A stretch of 64,000 nt of DNA from Streptomyces marincola (GCF_020410765.1 NZ_CP084541.1:2927001-2991000); one strand, 5' to 3'. Positions 51,699 to 60,000 are shown, numbered from the stretch's first letter. Notes: generated from the sequence alone by a model not told the origin. Program-made: numbers and translations.

Positions 51699-53327
51699 TC
51701 AGAAGTCCATGCCACCGCCCATGCCACCGGCGGCGTCGCCGCCACCGGCCGGGGTCTTCTCCGGCTTGTCGGCGATGACGGCCTCGGTGGTCAGGAACAG
51801 CGCCGCGATGGACGCCGCGTTCTGGAGCGCCGAGCGGGTGACCTTGGTCGGGTCGGGGATGCCCGCGGCCAGCAGGTCGACGTACTCGCCGGTCGCCGCG
51901 TTCAGGCCGTGGCCCTGGGGAAGGTTGCGCACCTTCTCCACGACGACGCCGCCCTCAAGGCCGGCGTTCACCGCGATCTGCTTCAGCGGGGCCTCAAGGG
52001 CCAGGCGGACCGCGGCCGCACCGGTGGCCTCGTCGCCCTCCAGCTCCAGCTTCTCCAGCGCCGAGCCGGCCTGGAGCAGGGCCACGCCACCACCGGCGAC
52101 GATGCCCTCCTCGACGGCGGCCTTGGCGTTGCGCACCGCGTCCTCGATGCGGTGCTTGCGCTCCTTCAGCTCCACCTCGGTGGCGGCGCCGGCCTTGATG
52201 ACGGCCACGCCGCCGGCCAGCTTCGCCAGACGCTCCTGGAGCTTCTCGCGGTCGTAGTCCGAGTCCGAGGCGTCGATCTCGGCGCGGATCTGGTTGACCC
52301 GGCCCTGGACCTGGTCGCTGTCGCCGGCACCGTCGACGATGGTGGTCTCGTCCTTGGTGATGACGACCTTGCGGGCGCGGCCCAGCAGGTCGAGGGTCGC
52401 GTTCTCCAGCTTGAGGCCGACCTCTTCGGAGATGACCTGGCCGCCGGTGAGGATCGCGATGTCGCCCAGCATGGCCTTGCGGCGGTCGCCGAAGCCCGGG
52501 GCCTTGACGGCGACGGACTTGAAGGTGCCGCGGATCTTGTTCACGACGAGGGTCGACAGGGCCTCGCCCTCGACGTCCTCGGCGATGATCAGCAGCGGCT
52601 TGCCCGACTGCATGACCTTCTCCAGCAGCGGAAGGAGGTCCTTCACGTTGCTGACCTTGGAGTTCACGATGAGGATGTAGGGGTCCTCAAGCTCCGCCTC
52701 CATGCGCTCCATGTCGGTGGCGAAGTAGGCGGAGATGTAGCCCTTGTCGAAGCGCATGCCCTCGGTGAGCTCCAGCTCAAGCCCGAAGGTCTGCGACTCC
52801 TCGACCGTGATGACGCCTTCCTTGCCGACCTTGTCCATGGCCTCGGCGATCAGCTCACCGATCTGGGTGTCGCCGGCCGAGATGGAGGCGGTGGAGGCGA
52901 TCTGCTCCTTGGTCTCGACCTCCTTGGCCTGGCTCAGCAGGGCCTCGGAGACCTTCTCGACGGCCGCCTCGATGCCCCGCTTGAGGGCCATCGGGTTGGC
53001 GCCCGCCGCAACGTTGCGCAGCCCCTCGCGGACCAGCGCCTGGGCGAGGACGGTCGCCGTGGTCGTGCCGTCGCCGGCCACGTCGTCCGTCTTCTTGGCG
53101 ACCTCCTTGACCAGCTCGGCGCCGATCTTCTCGTAGGAGTCCTCCAGCTCGATCTCCTTGGCGATCGAGACACCGTCGTTGGTGATCGTGGGGGCGCCCC
53201 ACTTCTTCTCCAGCACGACGTTCCGGCCCTTGGGGCCGAGCGTGACCTTGACGGCGTCGGCGAGCTGGTTCATCCCGCGCTCAAGGCCGCGCCGCGCCTC
53301 CTCGTTGAACGCGATGATCTTGGCCAT
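51699..53327 (-). CDS. groEL: Chaperonin GroEL (solo copy, GroEL2 type)
   Basis: 542 aa, full length. N-terminus MAKIIAFNEEARRGLERGMNQLADAVKVTLGPKGRNV, ATP site VAGDGTTTATVLAQ, LEGGVVVEK and a C-terminus ending in GGMGGGMDF, the Gly/Met-rich tail of the housekeeping type rather than the His-rich tail of the groES-linked copy. No groES lies beside it. It folds proteins in the cytoplasm. Two CIRCE elements lie upstream, so HrcA repression relieved by heat shock is expected. Confidence 0.97.
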   Translation of the reverse strand: MAKIIAFNEEARRGLERGMNQLADAVKVTLGPKGRNVVLEKKWGAPTITNDGVSIAKEIELEDSYEKIGAELVKEVAKKTDDVAGDGTTTATVLAQALVREGLRNVAAGANPMALKRGIEAAVEKVSEALLSQAKEVETKEQIASTASISAGDTQIGELIAEAMDKVGKEGVITVEESQTFGLELELTEGMRFDKGYISAYFATDMERMEAELEDPYILIVNSKVSNVKDLLPLLEKVMQSGKPLLIIAEDVEGEALSTLVVNKIRGTFKSVAVKAPGFGDRRKAMLGDIAILTGGQVISEEVGLKLENATLDLLGRARKVVITKDETTIVDGAGDSDQVQGRVNQIRAEIDASDSDYDREKLQERLAKLAGGVAVIKAGAATEVELKERKHRIEDAVRNAKAAVEEGIVAGGGVALLQAGSALEKLELEGDEATGAAAVRLALEAPLKQIAVNAGLEGGVVVEKVRNLPQGHGLNAATGEYVDLLAAGIPDPTKVTRSALQNAASIAALFLTTEAVIADKPEKTPAGGGDAAGGMGGGMDF

Positions 53328-53451
53328 GTGAAGTGGTCCTCCCAGGACTGGGGTGGATTGCTCCGGACCGCGCTGGCGCCCGCGACGGACGGCCCCGTGG
53401 CCGGCGGCTCCTTGCGCCGCCGTCCCCTGGACCTCACCGAACCGGTCCTTG

Positions 53452-53478
53452 CTGTCACTCTCGCCTTCAGAGTGCTAA
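53452..53478 (-). promoter_or_regulatory. CIRCE element 2 (imperfect)
   Basis: On the reverse strand TTAGCACTC, 9 nt, then GAGTGACAG. The first arm is perfect, the second has three changes from GAGTGCTAA. It lies 125 nt before groEL and 8 nt from the other element. Confidence 0.85.
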
Positions 53479-53486
53479 CGCCATGA

Positions 53487-53513
53487 TTAGCACTCTGGCC
53501 CGGAGAGTGCAAG
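53487..53513 (-). promoter_or_regulatory. CIRCE element 1
   Basis: On the reverse strand CTTGCACTC, 9 nt, then a perfect GAGTGCTAA. It is the HrcA operator of heat-shock genes. The double arrangement before a solo groEL matches what I recall for streptomycete groEL2. Confidence 0.9.
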
Positions 53514-53611
53514 CAGACAGGGAAGCGCGGCAGGTCAGCGCCCCGGCCCGCGCCGGGCCACCGCCCGCCGCGGAGCCGCCTCGCGCGCGGGGCACCGGCG
53601 CGCGCACGCGT

Positions 53612-53647
53612 CAGGGCCCGCGTTCCCCTGGGGGAACGCGGGCCCTG
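53612..53647 (-). terminator. Perfect 17-bp hairpin after the small cold-shock gene
   Basis: CAGGGCCCGCGTTCCCC pairs perfectly with GGGGAACGCGGGCCCTG around 2 nt. It lies 29 nt after the csp stop and separates it from the groEL promoter. Confidence 0.9.
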
Positions 53648-53676
53648 GCGTGAGGTGCCGCGGTACGGTCGGCGAA

Positions 53677-53880
53677 TCAGGCTGCCACTCGGACCATGTC
53701 GGCCTGTGGCCCCTTCTGTCCCTGCGAGATCTCGAACTCGACCCGCTGTCCCTCTTCCAGGGTGCGGTAGCCGTCCATCTGAATCGCGCTGTAGTGGACG
53801 AACACGTCCGCACCACCGTCTACCGCGATGAAGCCGTAGCCCTTCTCCGCGTTGAACCACTTGACGGTGCCCTGAGCCAT
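53677..53880 (-). CDS. Small cold-shock protein (CspA family)
   Basis: 67 aa, a complete single cold-shock domain: GTVKWFNAEKGYGFIAVDGGADVFVHYSAIQMDGYRTLEEGQRVEFEISQGQKGPQADMVRVAA, shown here in part by its RNP1 (KGYGFI) and RNP2 (VFVHY) motifs. Such proteins act as RNA chaperones. Streptomycetes have several (scoF-like). The GGGGAGTTTGG before the ATG is a good ribosome binding site. A long AT-richer leader lies upstream, as is common in csp genes. Confidence 0.95.
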   Translation of the reverse strand: MAQGTVKWFNAEKGYGFIAVDGGADVFVHYSAIQMDGYRTLEEGQRVEFEISQGQKGPQADMVRVAA

Positions 53881-54314
53881 TCCAAACTCCCCATTTTGCC
53901 GGCCCTTTCACGAGACCGCACTTCGCGGGCCCGGGTCAGACCTCTCAGACCCCACCCCCGGGCGGTCGGGGGGTGTACGCCGGAACGCGTCGACCGCCGC
54001 TGAATGTATCTGCACGGACGCCCAGTGCAACAGGCCATTCGGCAGAGAATTCTTGGGGCGCCAGAACGGGCAAAAACCGCATATCGCTTGAAAGTTGAAG
54101 TTTTCGCCGGTGACCAAAAGCATCAACCCGACAATTGGTGCACCAATTTTCCGCACAATGTCCGCGTGAAGTGTCGTGAATTCACATGCGGAGCGCCCTT
54201 GCCCGACGGGCCGCCGTCCGGGCCAGGCCACTTTAGCGTTCCGGACACACGCGACCGCCCCGGGCCCGGAACGGGCGCGGGGCGGCGCGCGGCGTCGGGT
54301 GCGGGGCGGCCGGG
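53881..54314. other. Upstream region of the small csp gene, AT-rich core
   Basis: 434 bp. From about 54030 to 54185 AT content is well above the window average. It contains the perfect palindrome at 54133-54148 and runs such as GGTTTTTGCCC and GGAAAATTGG on the reverse strand. It probably holds the csp promoter and a long 5' UTR. No gene is convincing. Confidence 0.55.
54133..54148. promoter_or_regulatory. Perfect 16-bp palindrome
   Basis: AATTGGTGCACCAATT is fully self-complementary. It lies about 250 nt upstream of the csp start, in the AT-rich core. A dimeric repressor or activator site is likely; no known family consensus comes to mind with certainty. Confidence 0.5.
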
Positions 54315-54590
54315 TCAGCCGCCGGCGACGGCCGGGATGATCGACACGCCTGCGCCGTCCGGGGTGGACGTGCCCAGGCCATCGGCGAAGCGCACGTCGT
54401 CGTCGTTCACGTAGACGTTCACGAAACGGCGCAGCCTGCCGTCGTCGTCGAGCACCCGGGCGGCGATCCCGCTGTGGTTGCGTTCGAGGTCGTCCAGCAC
54501 CTCGCGGAGCGTTCCGCCCTCGGCGGTGACCTCGCTCAGGCCGCCGGTGTAGGTGCGCAGGATGGTCGGGATTCGGACAGTCACACTCAT
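54315..54590 (-). CDS. MoaD/ThiS-family sulfur carrier protein (CysO/HcyS-like)
   Basis: 91 aa with the ubiquitin-like fold: SVTVRIPTILRTYTGG, EVTAEGGTLREVLDDLERNHSGIAARVLDDDGRLRRFVNVYVNDDDVRF, and the exact C-terminal Gly-Gly of VAGG. The di-Gly end would be adenylated and thiocarboxylated by an E1-like enzyme, so no tail removal is needed. Its ATG overlaps the stop of the upstream PLP enzyme by 4 nt, implying joint function. In M. tuberculosis CysO donates sulfur to CysM; the analogous donation to the neighbouring enzyme is inferred. Confidence 0.9.
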   Translation of the reverse strand: MSVTVRIPTILRTYTGGLSEVTAEGGTLREVLDDLERNHSGIAARVLDDDGRLRRFVNVYVNDDDVRFADGLGTSTPDGAGVSIIPAVAGG

Positions 54591-55945
54591 GATGCGAGAC
54601 CAGCCTCTCGGAACGAGTCGAGGTTCGGACGGATGATCGCGGACGGGCCCGTGGTCGGGGCCACCGCGTCCAGGGTCTTCAGGCCGTCGCCGGTGTTCAG
54701 GACGACGGTGGTCAGGGCCGGGTCGAGCGCGCCCGACTCGATGAGCTTCCTGGTCACGCCCAGGGTCACCCCGCCCGCGGTCTCGGCGAAGACTCCTTCG
54801 GTGCGCGCGAGCAGCTTGATCGCGTCGACGACCTGCTCGTCGGACACGTCCTCGACCGCGCCGCCGGTGCGCCGGGCGATGTCGAGCACGTAGGGGCCGT
54901 CCGCCGGGTTCCCGATCGCGAGCGACTTGGCGATGGTGTCGGGGCGCACCGGCCGCACCACGTCGTGCCCGGCCTTGTACGCCTGGGCGACCGGCGAGCA
55001 GCCGGTGGCCTGGGCACCGAAGATCCGGTAGGGCCGGTCCTCGACCAGACCCGTGGCGATCAGCTCCTTGAGGCCCTTGTCGATCTTGGTGAGCTGCGAA
55101 CCCGAGGCGATCGGGACGACGAGCTGGTCGGGCAGCCGCCAGCCGAGCTGCTCGCAGATCTCGTACGCGAGGGTCTTGGAGCCCTCGGCGTAGTAGGGGC
55201 GCAGGTTCACGTTCACGAACCCCCAGCCCTCGCCCGCCGGGTCGCCGATCAGTTCGCTACAGAAACGGTTCACCTCGTCGTAGGTGCCCTCGATCCCGAC
55301 GACGTCCCCGCCGTAGACGGAGGCCATCACGACCTTGCCCTGCTCCAGGTCGTGCGGGATGAAGACGCACGAGCGCAGCCCGGCGCGGGCGGCGGCGGCG
55401 CCCACGGCGCCGGCCAGGTTGCCCGTCGAGGAGCAGGAGAGCGTGGTGAAGCCGAAGGCGCGGGCGGCCTCGACGGCGTTCGCGACGACCCGGTCCTTGA
55501 AGGAGTGCGTCGGGTTCCCCGAGTCGTCCTTGAGGTACAGGCCGCCGGTGACGCCCAGCTCGGCGGCGAGCCGGTCGGCCTTGATCAGCTGGGTCCAGCC
55601 CGGGTTCAGGTTGGGCTTGTCCGCGACGTCGGCGGGCACCGGCAGCAGCGGCGCGTAGCGCCAGATGCTCGCGGGGCCGGACTCGATCCGGCGGCGGAGC
55701 GCCTCGGGGTCGCCGAGCGGCAGGTCGTAGGCGATCTCCAGGGGTCCGAAACAGGACGTACAGGCGAACGCCGGGGTGAGCGGGAAGCGCTCCCCGCACT
55801 CGCGGCAGGAGAGCGCGGCGGCGGGGCCGAGATCGACGGCGGGGGCGCCGTTCTCGGCTGCGGGGGTGTGGTCGCGGGGTGCGGTGTCGGTCGCGTGGCT
55901 GCCGGTGGCGCTGTGTGCGGGACCGGATGCTGTCGGCACGGACAT
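54587..55945 (-). CDS. Threonine-synthase-like PLP enzyme, SAM-riboswitch controlled; possible homocysteine-forming enzyme
   Basis: 452 aa. Residues 1-45 are a flexible head; Cys47, Cys50, Cys62 and Cys65 form a zinc ribbon; the fold-type II PLP core follows with Lys150 in NPTHSFKDR, SCSSTGNLAGAVGAAAARAGL for phosphate binding and VVPIASGSQL. Annotation by homology would be thrC. Threonine synthase acts on O-phosphohomoserine. Yet the gene lies behind a SAM-I riboswitch and overlaps a MoaD-like gene, which fits replacement of the phosphate by sulfide from a protein thiocarboxylate to make homocysteine. ATG 55945 is chosen because the upstream frame lies in the riboswitch. Confidence 0.88.
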   Translation of the reverse strand: MSVPTASGPAHSATGSHATDTAPRDHTPAAENGAPAVDLGPAAALSCRECGERFPLTPAFACTSCFGPLEIAYDLPLGDPEALRRRIESGPASIWRYAPLLPVPADVADKPNLNPGWTQLIKADRLAAELGVTGGLYLKDDSGNPTHSFKDRVVANAVEAARAFGFTTLSCSSTGNLAGAVGAAAARAGLRSCVFIPHDLEQGKVVMASVYGGDVVGIEGTYDEVNRFCSELIGDPAGEGWGFVNVNLRPYYAEGSKTLAYEICEQLGWRLPDQLVVPIASGSQLTKIDKGLKELIATGLVEDRPYRIFGAQATGCSPVAQAYKAGHDVVRPVRPDTIAKSLAIGNPADGPYVLDIARRTGGAVEDVSDEQVVDAIKLLARTEGVFAETAGGVTLGVTRKLIESGALDPALTTVVLNTGDGLKTLDAVAPTTGPSAIIRPNLDSFREAGLAS

Positions 55946-55963
55946 GGGTACGAGGCCCTTCTC

Positions 55964-56099
55964 CTCATCTTCCCCGCGACGTATCTCGCCGCGGGACGGA
56001 ATTGGCACCTTCCCCACCGGTGACCTCGTGTACGTCACGAGACCGGCGGAAGGGTTGCCGGGGCTTCTACGGGCCGTTCCCTCTGCCCCTCTGGATGAG
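55964..56099 (-). ncRNA. SAM-I (S-box) riboswitch
   Basis: Read on the reverse strand: P1 arm CTCATC, then CAGAGGGGCAGAGGGA, ACGGCCCG, AGAAGCCCCGGCAACC, a P3 hairpin, AAGGTGCCAATTCC, a P4 hairpin (CCCGCGGCGAG with its partner) and the P1 partner GATGAG. These are the conserved SAM-I core words in order. It ends 18 nt before the start codon and GATGAGGAG merges with the ribosome binding site, so SAM probably blocks translation directly. Confidence 0.93.
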
Positions 56100-56326
56100 C
56101 GGTGTGCAGTTGTCGGCATCAGGGTCCCGATATGCGGAGGACACCTGCGCTGTCCGAGACTGTAACGGACGTCCCCGACAATGGCCCGGGCCGTCCGATC
56201 CGCGAGACACGCGGGAGACCACGAGAAAGCTCAAGAAACCTGCCCCAGCGGGTTCGGACCCCGCCAGTAAGGGGCAGATACGGCCATACAGGTTAAATGT
56301 GGCCGAACGCGACAGGAGCGACATTC

Positions 56327-57292
56327 GTGCTGGAAGAGGCAGAGGAGTGGCTGGCCCGCCGGTCCTGGGACGCCGCTGACCGCTCACCGGCGCAGCTGTT
56401 GCACGCGAAGCGGGCAGCAGGCGCGGCGGGGAGTGTCAGCGTGGTACTCCCCGCACTGAACGAGGAAGCGACCGTCGGGACGATCGTCGAGACGCTGCGG
56501 CGCGACCTGATGGACGACCTGCCACTGATCGACGAGCTGATGGTGGTGGACTCGGGGTCCACCGACCGGACCTCGGAGGTCGCCGCGGCGGCCGGGGCCA
56601 AGGTCGTGCACCGCGACGAGATACTCCCGCGCGTCCCGGCCGTCCCCGGCAAGGGCGAGGTGCTGTGGCGGTCCCTGCTGGCCACGAGCGGCGAGATCGT
56701 CTGTTTCGTCGACGCGGACCTGCGGGACTTCGACTCGCGGTTCGTCTCCGGCATCCTCGGGCCGCTGCTCACCGAGCCCGGCGTCCAGATGGTCAAGGCG
56801 ATGTACGACCGCCCGCTCGGCGACAACCCCTCGGGCGCCCGCGAGGGCGGTCGCGTCACCGAACTGGTCGCCCGCCCCCTGCTCAACCTGCACTGGCCCC
56901 TGCTGGCCGGCGTGGTCCAGCCGCTCGGCGGCGAGTACGCGGCGCGGCGCTCGCTGCTTGAGCAGCTGCCGTTCCCCGTCGGGTACGGCGTGGAGCTGGG
57001 CATGCTCATCGACACGCTGAACCTGGCGGGCCTCGACGCCCTCGGCCAGGTCGACGTGGGCGTGCGCAAGCACCGGCACCAGGACGGCCAGGCGCTCGGC
57101 CGCATGGCCACGGCCATCATGCGCACCGCGCAGAGCCGCCTGCCGGGCACGGTGATGCCGATCCGCCTCGGCCTGACGCAGTTCGAACGCACCGACGAGG
57201 GCGGTTTCCGGGCCCTGACTCACCCGATCAACGCAGAGGAGCGCCCCCCGATGGCCACCATCCCCGAATACGCGGCGCGGCGGGCCGCGTAG
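56327..57292 (+). CDS. gpgS: Glucosyl-3-phosphoglycerate synthase
   Basis: 321 aa, GT-A fold glycosyltransferase (GT81). It has VSVVLPALNEEATVGTIVETL, LMVVDSGSTDRTSEVA, PGKGEVLWRSL and the metal motif CFVDADLRDF (about residues 126-135), then PLLNLHWPLLAGVVQPLGGEYAARR. It transfers glucose from a nucleotide sugar to 3-phosphoglycerate, the first step to glucosylglycerate and, in mycobacteria, methylglucose lipopolysaccharide. GTG 56327 is chosen for AGGAG 8 nt upstream; ATG 56297 lies before it. The trehalose genes next door suggest compatible-solute metabolism. Confidence 0.9.
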   Translation: MLEEAEEWLARRSWDAADRSPAQLLHAKRAAGAAGSVSVVLPALNEEATVGTIVETLRRDLMDDLPLIDELMVVDSGSTDRTSEVAAAAGAKVVHRDEILPRVPAVPGKGEVLWRSLLATSGEIVCFVDADLRDFDSRFVSGILGPLLTEPGVQMVKAMYDRPLGDNPSGAREGGRVTELVARPLLNLHWPLLAGVVQPLGGEYAARRSLLEQLPFPVGYGVELGMLIDTLNLAGLDALGQVDVGVRKHRHQDGQALGRMATAIMRTAQSRLPGTVMPIRLGLTQFERTDEGGFRALTHPINAEERPPMATIPEYAARRAA

Positions 57293-57311
57293 CCCCCCGA
57301 GCGACCCGGTT

Positions 57312-57341
57312 CCGCCCGCCGCACCGCGCCGCGGCGGGCGG
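57312..57341 (+). terminator. Hairpin between gpgS and otsA
   Basis: CCGCCCGCCGC pairs perfectly (11 bp) with GCGGCGGGCGG around 8 nt, 20 nt after the gpgS stop. It suggests that otsA has its own promoter in the remaining 50 bp. Confidence 0.65.
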
Positions 57342-57390
57342 CGGGCACTGGGGCCGGTGTGACGGGACGCACGTTTGGAAGACGGAGTGA

Positions 57391-58926
57391 ATGGCTAGAC
57401 AAACGCGCGTGACTCACAACGAGCACGACACGCACGGAACGCACGACACGGCCCCGCGGGACGGCTCCCCCGGCGGGCCCGGGGCGGCGGGCCAGGTCCT
57501 GGTCGCATCCAACCGCGGCCCGGTCAGCTACGCCCTCGGCGCGGACGGCTCGCTCACCGCCAAGCGCGGCGGCGGCGGCCTGGTGTCCGGGCTCAGCGCG
57601 CTCGAACCCGGCACCGGCACCTGGGTCTGCGCCGCGCTCGGCGCAGGGGACCGCGCCGCCGCCGGGCGGCGCCCCGGCGGGCGCCTCGACCCGGCCGACA
57701 CCGGCGGCCAGGTGGTGCGGATGCTGGACATCCCGCCCGACACGTTCGACGCCGCGTACAACGGCATCGCCAACTCCGTGCTCTGGTTCGTCCACCACCT
57801 GCTGTACCAGACTCCGTTCGAGCCGGTGTTCGACGCCGGTTTCGAGGGGCAGTGGGAGCACTACGAGGCGTACAACGCCGCCTTCGCTGACGCGCTCGCG
57901 GCCGAGGCCGCGCCGGGCGCCGCGGTGCTCGTGCAGGACTACCACCTGTCCCTGGTGCCGGGACTGCTCCGCGAACGCCGGCCCGACCTGCGCGTCGGCC
58001 ACTTCTCCCACACCCCGTGGGCGCCGCCCGAGCTGTTCCGGGTGCTGCCCGACGCCGTGGCCCGGCGGGTGCTGCTCGGCATCCTCGGCGCCGACCGGGC
58101 CGCGTTCCTCACCGAACGCTGGGCGCGCGCGTTCGCCGACTGCTGCGCCGACCTGCTGGGCGCCGAGGTGAACGGGTGGGAGGTCACCCACGAGGGCCGC
58201 ACCACCCGGCTCGGCGTGCACGGGCTCGGCTCGGACGCGGCGTTCCTGCGCGACCGCGCGTTCCGGCCCGACGTCGACGAACGGCTCGCCGCGCTGCGCG
58301 AGCAGGTCGGTGACGTGCGCACGATCGTGCGCGTGGACCGCACCGAGCTGTCCAAGAACATCGTGCGCGGCCTGCTCGCGTTCCGCCGCCTGCTCACGGA
58401 CCGGCCGCGGTGGCGGGGGCAGGTGACGCACATCGCGTTCGCCTATCCGTCCCGGCAGGACCTGGCCGTGTACCGGGAGTACACGGCCGAGGTGTCGCGG
58501 GTCGCGGAGGAGATCAACGCGGCGTTCGGCACCGAGGGCTGGACGCCGGTGGTGCTGCACGTCAAGGACGACTTCGCGCGGTCGCTCGCGGCCTACCGGA
58601 TGGCGGACGTGGCGCTGGTCAACCCGATCAGGGACGGGATGAACCTGGTCGCCAAGGAGGTGCCCGTGGTCTCGGAACGGGGCTGCGCGCTGGTGCTGTC
58701 CCGGGAGGCGGGCGCCGCGGCGGAGCTGGGCGAGGACGCCCTGCTGGTGAACCCGTACGACATCGCCGGCACCGCGCAGGCCCTGCACCTGGCGCTGTCG
58801 ATGGACGTGGACGAGCGCGACCGGCGCACCAAGCGCCTGTCGGCGGCGGCCACGGCCCTGCCGCCGAAGACGTGGTTCCTCGAACAGCTCACGGCGCTCG
58901 GGGCGTCCCCGGCCGGCGCGGCCTGA
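57391..58926 (+). CDS. otsA: Alpha,alpha-trehalose-phosphate synthase OtsA
   Basis: 511 aa, GT20 family. Features: VLVASNRGPVSYAL, KRGGGGLVSGLSAL (UDP/GDP-glucose loop), VLVQDYHLSLVPGLLRE, HFSHTPWAPPELFRVLP, RVDRTELSKNIVRGLLAF and VNPIRDGMNLVAKEVPVVS. It joins nucleotide-glucose and glucose 6-phosphate to trehalose 6-phosphate. A 30-residue hydrophilic head precedes the fold. GACGGAG precedes the ATG. The phosphatase gene otsB lies downstream on the opposite strand, so the two steps are not one operon. Confidence 0.95.
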   Translation: MARQTRVTHNEHDTHGTHDTAPRDGSPGGPGAAGQVLVASNRGPVSYALGADGSLTAKRGGGGLVSGLSALEPGTGTWVCAALGAGDRAAAGRRPGGRLDPADTGGQVVRMLDIPPDTFDAAYNGIANSVLWFVHHLLYQTPFEPVFDAGFEGQWEHYEAYNAAFADALAAEAAPGAAVLVQDYHLSLVPGLLRERRPDLRVGHFSHTPWAPPELFRVLPDAVARRVLLGILGADRAAFLTERWARAFADCCADLLGAEVNGWEVTHEGRTTRLGVHGLGSDAAFLRDRAFRPDVDERLAALREQVGDVRTIVRVDRTELSKNIVRGLLAFRRLLTDRPRWRGQVTHIAFAYPSRQDLAVYREYTAEVSRVAEEINAAFGTEGWTPVVLHVKDDFARSLAAYRMADVALVNPIRDGMNLVAKEVPVVSERGCALVLSREAGAAAELGEDALLVNPYDIAGTAQALHLALSMDVDERDRRTKRLSAAATALPPKTWFLEQLTALGASPAGAA

Positions 58927-58959
58927 GCCGCGGCGCCCCGGTGGGCCGGGGCGCCGGGC

Positions 58960-59003
58960 CTGGTGAGGTGCCCGGCCCATCGGCGGGCCGGGCACCTCGC
59001 CAG
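58960..59003 (+). terminator. Strong hairpin after otsA
   Basis: 19-nt arms (58960-58978 and 58985-59003) pair with a single wobble around a 6-nt loop, 34 nt after the stop. It lies between converging otsA and otsB and may serve both, although otsB ends 160 bp further on. Confidence 0.88.
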
Positions 59004-59163
59004 GACCGGTGCCCACCGGTCGGCCGGCGGCCTGCGGCGCGGCGCGGGAGTGCCGGTCGGCGGGGCGCTCCGGTGAGCAGCGGCCTTCGGTCAGCAGGCG
59101 ACCCCGCCCGGCCAGGGGTTCCGCCCGGTCACGGGTTTCCGCCCGGCCGGGCAGGGGCTGGAC

Positions 59164-60000
59164 TCAACCGGCGGACGGCGGGGGCAGCTGCGCGGCGAGG
59201 CCGGCGAGCAGGGCGGCGACGCCACCCGGGCCGTCCACGGTGAGGTCGGCGGCCGAGGCCAGCTCCGCGACCTCCGCGCTGCCGCTGCACACGCGCAGCC
59301 CGGCGACGCCGCTCTCGCGGAGCCCGGCCACGGCCTCGAACGCCGCCAGGTCGCCCAAGTCGTCCCCCGCGTAGAGCAACGCCTCCGCGCCGGTCTCGCG
59401 GACCAGCGCGGTCAGGGCGGCGCCCTTGTCCATGCCGGGCGGACGCAGTTCGAGCACGAAGCGGCCCGGCTCCAGAGTGAGGCCGTGCCGCGCGGCGAGG
59501 TCGGTCATCGGGGCGCGCAGGGCCGCAAACGCGCCCGCCGGGTCGGGCGCACGCCGGGTGTGGACGGCCAGCGCGTTGCCCTTGTCCTCGACCGACGCGC
59601 CGCTCGCGCCGAGCAGGCCGGGCAGCTCCTCGCGGGCGGCGGCGACGCCCGCGTGCGGCGGCGGGGTGGTCAGCCGCCCGGTGGCGGCCTCCCAGCGCTC
59701 GGCGCCGTAGGCGCCGAGCACGACGAGACCGGCCAGCTCCGGGTGGCCGGCGAAGCCGCCGAGGCGGACGGCCACCTCGGCGGGCCTGCCGGTGACGATG
59801 GCGACGGCGGCGACCCGACCGGCGAGCGCGGCGAGCGCGGGCACGGCGTCGGGGTGGGGCCGCGCCTGCTCAGGATCGGGAACGATGGGGGCCAGGGTGC
59901 CGTCGAAGTCGGCGGCGATCAGGGCTCGCTCCGGGCTGCGGAGGAGCGCGGCGAGGCCGGCGCGGCCGGCGTCCGTGGTGGGTACGGGAAGGCTGCCCAT
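59164..60000 (-). CDS. otsB: Trehalose-6-phosphate phosphatase OtsB
   Basis: 278 aa, HAD-IIB fold. Motif I AADFDGTLAPIVPDP, motif II VAIVTGR, the Lys in RPPGMDKGAALTAL and motif IV YAGDDLGDLAAFEA. It dephosphorylates trehalose 6-phosphate to trehalose. ATG 60000 is chosen: TAGGGT on this strand lies exactly 7 nt upstream, pointing to a leaderless transcript; ATG 60006 is the alternative. It converges with otsA. Confidence 0.95.
   Translation of the reverse strand: MGSLPVPTTDAGRAGLAALLRSPERALIAADFDGTLAPIVPDPEQARPHPDAVPALAALAGRVAAVAIVTGRPAEVAVRLGGFAGHPELAGLVVLGAYGAERWEAATGRLTTPPPHAGVAAAREELPGLLGASGASVEDKGNALAVHTRRAPDPAGAFAALRAPMTDLAARHGLTLEPGRFVLELRPPGMDKGAALTALVRETGAEALLYAGDDLGDLAAFEAVAGLRESGVAGLRVCSGSAEVAELASAADLTVDGPGGVAALLAGLAAQLPPPSAG

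Noticed and set aside
53470..53495. GAGTGCTAA and TTAGCACTC arms with an 8-nt spacer read as an inverted CIRCE
   Set aside because: The arms are in the wrong order and spacing; each belongs to a separate proper CIRCE with a 9-nt spacer.
56297..56326. ATG 56297 as the gpgS start
   Set aside because: It lacks a ribosome binding site; GTG 56327 has AGGAG at 8 nt and begins the conserved sequence.
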